64,000 nucleotides of DNA, from contig JAJGOT010000113.1 of assembly GCA_022457155.1 (NCBI GenBank), positions 186,001-250,000 of the forward strand, written 5' to 3'. The translations under genes were made by a program, and so were the position numbers. This document shows positions 55,652 to 64,000 of this stretch, one piece after another. This DNA is from Cladopsammia gracilis. Lineage: Eukaryota; Cnidaria; Anthozoa; Scleractinia; Dendrophylliidae. Within the stretch, counting starts at the first letter, position 1; each line of letters starts with the position of its first letter. The notes below the pieces were generated by a model. The model was given only the letters and a program-made list of their open reading frames with translations, did not search any database and was not told where the DNA came from.

Positions 55652-58165
55652 GTAATTACCGTGCCAGAGTGGAGTCAAGCTCAAATAGGTCTCTTTAATT
55701 TATGCCACATTCAGTTTGAAATATTTTTTTTAAGATAGCCACTCATCGGTCCCATATGTAAGAATTGCGCGTGTATTTCATATTGTCTGCCCAAACTTTT
55801 TAATACCTTTTCTGACAATCGTGCCTCGCAGCTGTAGTCTGAACGCAAGCAAATATCAAATCAGAACTTTGTGGCTCGAGCCTGTTGTTGGTATTGGGTC
55901 TTAATGGTGGGCGCTTTTCATTTGACCATCTTTCGACTGGTGCAACAAATTATGTGGCCCATGCTCAAAGGTGTTCTCTTTTTGCGGACCATTCCATACA
56001 CTAAATTTGCCTTATGGAAATTTTCCTGATTTTTTTTTTTTTTGTTGAATGGAAAGTGTCCGATGAACTTTCCAGGTGAAACTCCAGTTTAACATATGTA
56101 CGAGACTCTGGTCTGGTCTGGTCACATGTCTCTTGGACAATTATAATCCTAAGGAGGTATCAACAGAGTTAATGTATTAACTTTGTGTCATTTTCTTCGC
56201 ATGTTTTAGCTGTGAAATAAATATGGTGTTTCATATAAGCCGTTGTTGAAGATAGTATTCTGTTTTACATTATATAAAATTAGATGTGATAAATTCTATG
56301 TAATAATAGCAAGACCCGGAATAATTGTCAACAACAGGGGTGTTATAAATTCAGTATAAAATGCGGACTGCATACTGGGCACAAAATGCACAAAATGCAG
56401 ACTGACACCAAAACTGTCACGTCGTCTTATATTTTATATGGTGATATTGTCAATATTTGACTAACAAATCAAGTGTCACTCAATCGACTTCACACAGATG
56501 CTTAGAGATATCTGCCAGATCTGCGAACACCTTATTTGATATCATACCCTTGCCAGTGGTGATTTTTCCCCACAATGAACTGAAACCAGTTACAATTCTA
56601 CAAGTATCTACAACTAACTTTGAAGTACGAAGAGCCACGTTTTGTAAAAACCTTTTTTGTTAATTTAAGATACGTCCTTTGCAGTGTCTTATGGTACGAA
56701 AATGTTTTGATCAGATATTTCTTCGTTTCCACTGGGAGGCCAAAACAAGCCTTCCTATAATAAACCATATCGAGAAATGACCAACAGATGTAAAATAAAT
56801 AAAACATTATTTATTACAATTCAGAGCGAAAATCGATCAAAGTTCACTCTTCCAGACTTTAGTCTTTTATTTTATTTCCTATTGTTTCTTTACGACAACC
56901 GTTTCCCTACTACCCACCCTCTGCGTAGACGAGTGTTCAGTCACGCAATATATAAAAATACCGAAGGTGTCGAAGTCACCAAACGAATTCCACATTTTCT
57001 CCTTGCTTTGTTTGACCGAGTAGTCCTATTCTGTATATTAAAAACATTTTCCTTTCAAAGTACATGAATATTCGATCAAATGAAGCAAGACAAGACAAGC
57101 TGTGGGATATTTTAGGTTCAATTTCGACCGCAGGTCAAGTTAACATTGGCTATAATTCGATTACGAGGAAAACAACAGATCAGCATGGTGAACATTTGTC
57201 GCTTCAAAAAGTCAGAACAAATTCTGCCTTTCATTAAAGGTATGTTATTTTACACTCTAAATATGTTTTATCGTCGTGCTATTTAAAATAATGTTGCCGT
57301 TTCTAAGTTGTGATAGGGAAACAACATCAACCGCCTCATTAGTTATGCACGTATCACTCAAAATTTTATCCGACTTCGGAGATCTCGTGCGAAGGTTAAA
57401 ACTAAAAACCCATTCCAGTTTTTACATATGTTTTAGTATAATTCTTATATACTTCATAGCATGAATCGTGGCGAAATTCATCATTGGGCACATGGAAAAA
57501 AATCGGATCGCAAGATGGCGGTAAAATCATAATTTTTGTCAATTCGAAAAGTGCGTGCCCTAGAATGTAAATTTTTGCATTTGAATTGATTGCAAAGCTG
57601 ACAATCTCACATCAGATAAAATGTTTAACACTTCCCAAATCAACGTTTTAGGTCAGATGTTTTCAAGCATTTTTCCCTTTTGCACACGATTGATGTTTTG
57701 GTAACTACTAATTTCGCCATCAATTTTGCCTGTTTTGAGCCCACCGGCGGCGAAAATATATTTTTCCGATTTTCTCAAAATTAAAGCGGTCTTTTGAAAA
57801 ACAAACTACATCACGATTATTAACTTAGTATTGCCTACCTACACACCAAATATAAGCCAAAAGTAATTTTCAACTGTGACCATGGTTTGCTCGATATTTA
57901 CTGGCATTCGCTCTTAAACGTCTCTAGCTTTGCTCTGAAACGACGCTTTCCTTTTCATAATTTTTGTTACGCTGGGCCCAGCTATTTTAGTGCTTGAGAG
58001 AGTTGTAGCTTGAGAGAGTTGTAGCTTGAAAAGCAAGAAGTTATTCAAGTTTTGGAGAGTTGAAGTCTGTCTCAGTTAAGGCTGTGATTTCAGCATCCAT
58101 TCGCTTCGCTTGAAAAGTGAGTGGAGTTTTTCAGATTCTTTCGTTTCTAAGCGTACGTATCTTAA
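55652..58165. other. Downstream region; no supported exon
   Basis: No recognisable domain. A possible exon at 57134-57239 has splice-like edges (CCGCAG acceptor, AAAG|GTATGT donor) but an unknown product. TTGAGAGAGTTGTAGC is tandemly repeated at 57995-58030. Confidence 0.5.
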
Positions 58166-59375
58166 TAGCGGAGCACTCGCCGGGCCGAAGGCCCTGCTGC
58201 GCAGCCCCATACTCATAGAACCTTCATGGTCATGGCTAGCGGAATGTTTCGCGAGCGCGTTGTGTGCCCGCCGCCGTACGCCCGCCGAACGCCCGCCGTA
58301 CGCTTTGGGCTAGCTCGCGGGCGCGTATGACTTCGCAAAACATGTGCGTGTGACGTCATCAACATCCGGGATCTTTGAGGCTTTGTTTTTCACGCGGCTG
58401 CACAGCCGTCAGCTCGGTAAACACTTTAAAAGTTTTGATCTTTCGCTGGTCAGTGTTTAGCGAGAAGTAAAGTCGTTATTTCCGTCCATTTTTTCGCGGT
58501 TTGCTACTCAAGACAGGGGTACTAATTAAGGGATACTCAGAAGCCGCTTTAGTAGAAAAAGAAGAGCTTTCTAGGATAAAATCTTGCTTCGAGGAACTTC
58601 ATACGTTTTTCATTGCGGGGAGATATGTTTTTATTACGGATTTCAGAACCAAAGGAGCGGAGATTTAGAGAATTAACAAGCAAGCGAAGGACTCAAAGGT
58701 AAAACAGATTACATTTTTCTACGGGAATTTATGTTGACATCAATCTGTGATTGACTTTTTCTTTGTGTTCCTGTGTAGTTTTGGAGAATTATTTTTGAAA
58801 CGTGCTTAACTTCAACTGTATCGATTACTTGAATTTCATCGAAGGCAGCTTAATGCGCTATATTAAAATGGTACGCGTTTTGCTTTTAAACATAAACTAA
58901 TGGAGATTTGAATCAAATTTGTCGAAAGAAGATTGTGTTGTCCATTTTTATGTGTTTGTTCATTCGTTACATAGATTGAAAAGCGATTTTATGGAAACAA
59001 AACAAGACTTAGACTTCACTCGCGTCGCCTCATGCAAATATTTTTGTGTATTTTGCAACTTTGATTTCCAAATCAGTTTCTCGATCAATTTTTGGCAAAC
59101 AACAACTGTAGTTTATTCGGAAAGTAGTCGTCCTAGTTATTCTAGACAGAGAAAAGTTGTTTTTGTGAACTTTTGAAAGGTCTAAATGAACTGTGCAGAC
59201 TGTCGGGTAATAAGCCTTAAGCTTAAGTCTTACTGTTTTTGAGAATTGCTAAAAATGAAAAATAGCCCGGTCGTCAATTTTAATTCTTGTGCTTCCGACC
59301 TTTCAAAGCTAAGCTGCAGAATACCCTGCCACATGAATTGTTTTCTATGTAGGTGCCTACGCGATACGCAGAAAT

Positions 59376-60441
59376 AACCTGCGATCAGGCGCTCTTTTTT
59401 TGGAGCGGAAGAGCACGAACGCGCGAAAGTCGACGGAAGGGCGCGGGGTGGGAAAAAGAGAGCCTGATATAATTATTTAACGAACCTTCTGCAAAAAAGT
59501 CAAAATCTGACTTTTTTCTGATTGGTCGTAAAACAAAAGAATCAATGAGCTGCATTCTGATTGGTTACCTGGGTTAGAATTGTGACTTCCGGTCTGAAGC
59601 ATGCAAGTGCCTAAAACACCAGTTTATCATTGCGGCCGTCGCGTTGAATGTTGAAGGTGAATTATCATCGGCTTCGAATTTGTCCCTTCGAGATTTTATT
59701 CGCAAGTCCTTGAAGGACAAGCAGAAAGAATGTATTAGACGAATTATTTATTTGCGAGAAGACGCTCTCGCTCTGACCAGCCTGGTAGAACTTTAATAAT
59801 TCAAAGAGTGTTTTCTTTTGCCTAAAATATTCTGTTTCTTATGAACTTGGAGTCTATCTGCTTGGCGAATTATTGTGGAGCCGTTTTGTTGTAATGTCAG
59901 TTGCTTATCCTTGCAAGCTTAAACGGTCTTCAGTTCGGCGAAGAAATTCTCTGACAATTTCGTGAGCTTGCTGCTGTAGAATCAGGTAGAATGAATGTTA
60001 ATGTTTATTATTCCGACGGTCTTGATCAAATTTGATGAAATAATTCTTTTATCTGTTCCACAGCTCTTTCCACAGTGCACATTCGGTTAAAATGGTTTTG
60101 CAAAAGTAGCTGTGCTTGTCCAATGATTTCGTTAGCGACATCTCAACTTGCCTCTTTTTACTGATCGGAAAACCAAACATTTTCACAAGCACTGAGAAAT
60201 TATGCGAAGGCGGCAAGTCGCATAGCCTTCCAACGCCAACTGTAAACAACAAGCGACGTGATATCCGGTTAAATCTGATTGGCTACCTTTTGACAGTTGA
60301 CAGATTTCTTAATTTGAGGGCGGCAGGCGGGTCGTTAAATAAATGTATCAGGCGTTCTCTTTTTTCCCCTCCCCTCTTTTCTTCCCTCCCCGCTCTCCGC
60401 CGACTTTCCCACCGAAAAAAAAGAGCGCCTGATCGCAGGTT
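59376..60441. mobile_element. Inner inverted-repeat unit carrying a helicase fragment
   Basis: AACCTGCGATCAGGCGCTCT at 59376 and AGAGCGCCTGATCGCAGGTT at 60422-60441 are exact complements; the arms continue into poly-T/poly-A and GAAAGTCG-type blocks. It encloses a RecQ-like fragment. On the minus strand, about 60002-60130, it also holds a short open stretch NEIIGQAQLLLQNHFNRMCT that I do not recognise. Confidence 0.82.
59629..59796 (+). pseudogene. RecQ-like helicase N-terminal fragment
   Basis: The frame reads LSLRDFIRKSLKDKQKECIR and RIIYLREDALAL, then TSLVEL and stop. The L-K-x-K-Q-K-E-C-I block followed by E-D-A-L-A-L matches the segment that precedes the Walker A site (LPTGxGKS) in RecQ-type helicases. 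Homology stops just before Walker A. No clear Met start is present. Only the exon-1-like part is preserved, inside an inverted-repeat unit. Confidence 0.6.
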
Positions 60442-60701
60442 AACGCAGAAACTGATTAATATTCTGTTTAATATGTAAATATGTAACTATAAATATGTAA
60501 TATTCCTCGTTCTTTTATCCATGAGCCGCCGACTGAATTATTTAGCGACTGCGTACCGCGTATCGCGTAGGCTAGAAAAAATATCGTCCTGTCCTCTTGG
60601 ATTATTTAACGACTGCGTACCGCGTACCACTTGAGATGGCAGGGCATTCTGCAGTTACTCCCACCTTAGTTAAGTTCAAAGTGCTACGCTGTTAGGCTCA
60701 G

Positions 60702-60786
<85 letters not shown>
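60702..60786. repeat. (TA)n microsatellite between R copies 4 and 5
   Basis: About 40 dinucleotides. Confidence 0.98.
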
Positions 60787-60787
<1 letters not shown>

Positions 60788-61930
60788 TAGCGGAGCACTT
60801 GCCAGGCCGAAGGCCTGGCTGCGCAGCTCCATACTCATAGAACCTTTGCCGTGATTTTTCATGGTCATGGCTAGCGGAATGTTTCGCGGGCGCGTGTGTG
60901 CCTGCCCGCCGTGTTGGACAACATCCGGGATCTTAGCAATTTTGTTTTTCGCGCGGCCACACAGCCGTGAGCTCGGTAAACACTTTAGTTGTTTTCTTGT
61001 GTCTAGCGGAGAATTAAACTCGTTATTTTCCTGCATTTTTTCGCGGTTTGCTACTCAAGACAGGGATACTAATTAAGGTATACTCAGAAGCCGCTTTAGT
61101 GGAAAAAGACGAGCTTTCAGGGATAAAATCTTGCTTCGAGGAACTTCATGTATTTCGTTTTTATCAATGCGGGAGATGTTTGTTTCCTACGGATTTCAGA
61201 ACCAGAAGCGGAGATTTGAATTTCCAAGCAAGCGTGGAACTTAAAGGTAAAACAGATTACAGTTTTCGATGAGAATTTATGTTGATATCAATCTGTGAGT
61301 GACTTTTTATTAGTGTTATTGTTAGTTTTGGAGAATTGATTTTTAAACGTGCCTAAATTTAGTTGTATCGATCTCTTGAATTTCATCGAAGAAAGCTTGA
61401 ACTCGATGAGCTATAATTAAATGGTACGCGTTTTGCTTTTAAACGTAAACTAATGGAGATTTGAATAAATTTCTTCGAAAGAAGATTGTGTTGTCCATTT
61501 TTATGTGTTTGTTCATTCATTAGACAGATTGAAAAGCGATTTTATGTAAACAAAACAAGACTTTGATTTTATAGTACAGTTCTATCTTCACTCGCATCGC
61601 CTTATGCAAATATGTTTGTGTATTTTTACAATTTTTGATTTTCAAATCAGTTTCTCGGGCAATTTTTGACAAACATAAAAAAAAAATGTATTTTATTCGA
61701 AAACTAGTGGTACTATTTATTCTAGACAGAGAAAAGTTGTTTTTGTGAACTTTTGTACGGTCTATAAAAATGTACTGTGCAGACGGTCGCGTAATACTGT
61801 TTTTGAGAATTGCTAAAATTGAAAATAGCGCGTTCGTCAATCTTAATTCTTGTGCTTCCAACCTTTCACCTTAGTTAAGTTTCACCTTAGTTAAGCTTGT
61901 TCAAAGTGCGACGCTGTTAGGCTTAGGCTA
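60788..61930 (+). mobile_element. R-family repeat, copy 5
   Basis: It starts TAGCGGAGCACTTGCCAGGC and ends CGACGCTGTTAGGCTTAGGC next to TATATATA. It is the cleanest copy, about 1.14 kb without nested insertions. No long frame is shared among copies, so the family is non-autonomous or non-coding. Confidence 0.88.
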
Positions 61931-62436
61931 TGTATATATATTAACAAAGTACAGACACATTTGAAATGTTATGTCGTAACGTGGGGGCCACGTGGGTCAC
62001 TGATAAAACACCAGCTATGATTGGACAATTCAGTCATCCGACAGAGAATTTGGCGCAAAACAGTTGTGCAAATGCAATGTCACTGATTGGCTAAATCTCA
62101 AAAGGAATGCGGTTTGGGCAACCGTTAGTGGAGAGGAACTTTGCGTAACGACACAGCTGGCTAACTAGTACGTGTTATTAGGTTTGATATACAGCCGGTA
62201 ATCTTATATAATTTGATTGACTAGAAATAGCAAATGTTTTTTGTTACTCGTGTCGTTACGCCAACGAGTTATAAAATAAGTAGTTTTAAGGGTAAGATGT
62301 AAGAGTCATTTGATAAGGATAGTGGGTTCACATTAGATGTATTTCATTGATCAAACAAACCGTTGTTTATATAAAGCCTATTTGTTTATATAAAACCAAG
62401 TCTGTTTATAAGGTACACTATCTTTATACTATTTTG
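61931..62436. other. No gene seen
   Basis: TTACTCGTGTCGTTACGCCA at 62243-62262 resembles the TACTCGTG...CAACGAG units in R copy 3. No exon was recognised. Confidence 0.5.
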
Positions 62437-63165
62437 AGGATTACTGGGTCTGAATGGACAGCAAGATACTTCAATTTCTCCTTTCTTCTAAACGCCGACG
62501 ACGACAGTTTTGTTAACCCCAAAGGATTAATTTCCCTTTTTACTGAGCCTAAGACGCCTCAAGACAAGCTGTTCATGGGAGAACTTTACACAAATAATTT
62601 GGAGGAGGAAAATGGAAAGTTTCCTACGAAGTGTATAATAAGACAGACTACCCGGATTTTTGCCCTGGTTTTGGAATTGTCTTTTCTCAAACTCATTAAT
62701 AATTCATGACGAGAACACAAAGGAAATCACTACCGTGAAGGAGGTTTTGAAATCGTTTCTTAATTTGCATAGATTTTGGCGATTTTATTCCTTCGTTTTC
62801 TCCGCATTTAACGATCAGTTTGAGAAGCTATATCAAACACTCGAAACAGTGTTTCATCAGATTTCCAAACACCTTGAAGTGGTTTAAAAAAACTCGGCTG
62901 CGCCTCGTTTTTCCAATCCACTTCTCGGTGTTTGGAAATCTGATGAAACACTGTTCCTCGTGTTTGATATATTACGTCAACTGATGTTGTGCATTTGTTT
63001 GTTGATTTATTTGAAATTGTACCAAAGTTTGGACTGATGATAATGTTTACATTGGCATGCTTGCAGAGAAAGCTGGTGTAACACCTGTAAACAATCCCGG
63101 GTTTAAATTTAGTATTAGTGAACATTCGTACGGCTATGTTCCAAATAAAAAAATTTTTGGTATGT
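62437..63165 (+). pseudogene. GT31 beta-1,3-galactosyltransferase-like pseudogene
   Basis: The first part reads ARYFNFSFLLNADDDSFVNP, with the D-D-D donor-binding motif at 62497-62505, then KLFMGELY. A frame shift near 62630 leads to KTDYPDFCPGFGIVFS in another frame, the conserved YP-x-CxGxG region. After about 300 bp containing a palindromic insertion, the C-terminal part resumes as LFEIVPKF and, in a further frame, DDNVYIGMLAEKAGVTPVNN, matching the EDVxxG motif. Such enzymes transfer galactose or GlcNAc to glycans in the Golgi. The N-terminal membrane anchor and stem are absent. Two frameshifts and an insertion in conserved blocks mark it as dead. Confidence 0.85.
62826..62980. mobile_element. 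Palindromic MITE inside the GT31 pseudogene
   Basis: CTATATCAAACACTCGAAAC and AGATTTCCAAACACC on the left pair with GGTGTTTGGAAATCTGATGA and GTGTTTGATATA on the right. The arms are about 58-65 bp around a GGCTGCGCC-type centre. Confidence 0.82.
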
Positions 63166-63254
63166 CATGGCGTAACCGGAGATACACACGGACATGCATC
63201 ACGTTTTTAAAGAGATTTGAAGGGTCAAGGTCCATCCAGCACGGTAAATCAAGG

Positions 63255-63345
63255 CGCTCTTTGCCAGAGGTTCTCTCACGGCTTCGCCGCTCGTTGCCGG
63301 CCCCGCTTTCCTCGAGAGAGCCTCTGGTACCCGGCAGGGTACAGA
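63255..63345. repeat. GC-rich inverted repeat
   Basis: CCAGAGGTTCTCTC (63265-63278) and GAGAGAGCCTCTGG (63314-63327) bracket a GC-rich core. It is probably a short non-coding repeat. Confidence 0.6.
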
Positions 63346-64000
63346 CTTTCAACCATAGTTTAAAAAACCTACAGAAGGGCTTAAAGATTAAACTACTTGC
63401 AATATTCATGAGTAAAAGCACAGCCAGCCCAGTCTCAGTATGTGATTGCAGGTGCATGAAGTTCATTTTACAACTGGATGTCGAACAAAAAACAGTGAAC
63501 CGACCATTAGAGGAAGAACAATCGAAATATTTTCATATAAAGTTGCTTAACTTAACTTCAATGCCCCTTTATTTGTCCTGGCCTGTTTAACTCTCAGACG
63601 GACACGCAAACTTATACCCCCACCGTGGTACAAGGGATGGGGGGCGGTGGTTGCAACCCCTCCCCTGGGTTTTTGTGATGTTACTTTGCTATCGTTCTTA
63701 TGTGGAGCATTACTTAATATTAAACAATGTTCAGTGTTTTTCCATGTAAGTGACTGGCTTCTGACAAGAGATTACTCTCTTGTTTATGAAACATCATGCA
63801 TTTACTGCGCCTTTCAATAACGGTTGAGTTTTACACTTCCGTCAATCACTGTAGCAGAAGCTTAAGAAACAAAGTAGCTTAGTTCAACAGGGTCAAAAGG
63901 TCGCATTCGATTTTGTTTAATTGACGGCAGGGAAAAACGCAACAGTTGGTTCATGAGTCTCCATGTTATTGAAAGGGGTAGTAAATAGCAATGATGAGTG
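63346..64000. other. No gene seen
   Basis: The open frame running from 63057 to 63590 is GT31-related only in its first third; the rest crosses the GC-rich repeat and shows no domain. Confidence 0.5.

Larger units (their letters stand above)
59314..60654. mobile_element. TIR element nested in R copy 4
   Basis: The ends CTGCAGAATACCCTGCCA (59314-59331) and the complement of CTGCAGAATGCCCTGCCA (60637-60654) form an 18-bp inverted repeat with one mismatch. The interior near both ends contains CTACGCGATACGCAG- and GCGTACCGCGTA-type words. A second inverted-repeat unit lies inside at 59376-60441. No target duplication was identified. Confidence 0.82.
58166..60706 (+). mobile_element. R-family repeat, copy 4, with nested insertion
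   Basis: It runs from TAGCGGAGCACTCGCCGGGC to GCTACGCTGTTAGGCTCAGC. It matches copies 3 and 5 except for the 1.34-kb unit at 59314-60654. Without that unit it would be about 1.2 kb. It abuts copy 5 in tandem through a (TA)n tract. Confidence 0.85.

Noticed and set aside
57134..57239. Possible further exon of the HEPN/TRADD-N gene
   Set aside because: Splice-like edges exist, but continuing phase 1 meets a stop just before the donor, and the open phase-0 reading does not fit the previous exon.
60698..61036. 112-codon frame with repeated Ile-Tyr
   Set aside because: Created by the (TA)n tract and the R-family sequence.
62926..62985. CTGATGA followed by a stem in the GT31-associated palindrome
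   Set aside because: The sequence after the stem is GATA rather than GAAA, so the hammerhead core is incomplete.
63057..63590. 177-codon open frame as a possible new gene
   Set aside because: Only the first third matches GT31; the remainder runs through a GC-rich inverted repeat.

Overview
The window is animal nuclear DNA, most probably from an anthozoan cnidarian such as a reef-building coral (inference). It is AT-rich and intron-bearing, and packed with L1/Tx1-type LINEs, a Ty3/Gypsy element, tRNA-derived SINEs and many inverted-repeat DNA elements. The one convincing host gene joins a DZIP3-type HEPN domain to a TRADD-N-like domain, a combination typical of cnidarian immune-type gene families. 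No bacterial, organellar, rRNA or CRISPR signal was seen. Mobile DNA and its debris make up most of the sequence I could interpret.

Layout. 1-22.7 kb has no host gene I can support. It holds short inverted-repeat (MITE-like) elements with TTAA or TA target duplications, a hammerhead-like motif near 6.7 kb, an RT relic at 7.3 kb, an OTU-protease relic at 14.2-14.5 kb, and several duplicated blocks. 22.7-28.2 kb is a broken RecQ-like helicase gene. A tRNA-headed SINE-like element with a 12-bp target duplication is inserted in it, and a decayed Gypsy element follows. Diverged inverted repeats flank the whole block. 28.8-32.5 kb is a minus-strand, nearly complete but broken L1/Tx1-like LINE. 33.0-40.05 kb is a second minus-strand LINE split by three insertions: a SINE with a clean target duplication, a member of a new-looking TA-inserted repeat family (here called R), and a 2.8-kb block. 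40.3-42.1 kb holds a near-perfect inverted repeat with a complete hammerhead ribozyme in each arm, a further hammerhead-like motif, and direct duplications. 43.3-45.6 kb is a plus-strand LINE fragment split by inverted-repeat elements.

46-53 kb is mostly repeats, a third and larger R copy, and a CR1-like RT relic. 53.1-55.65 kb is the host gene: three exons joined by phase-1 introns with consistent splice sites, probably incomplete at both ends. 58.1-61.9 kb has two R copies in tandem. One carries a nested pair of inverted-repeat elements with a second RecQ-like helicase fragment. 62.4-63.2 kb is a frameshifted GT31 (beta-1,3-galactosyltransferase-like) pseudogene interrupted by a palindromic element.

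The genes do not form an operon-like system; the window records layered transposition. The signals most worth following are the hammerhead ribozymes arranged head to head in a palindrome, the R family, RecQ-like helicase pieces found twice inside inverted-repeat-bounded units, and the symmetric-phase HEPN/TRADD-N gene.
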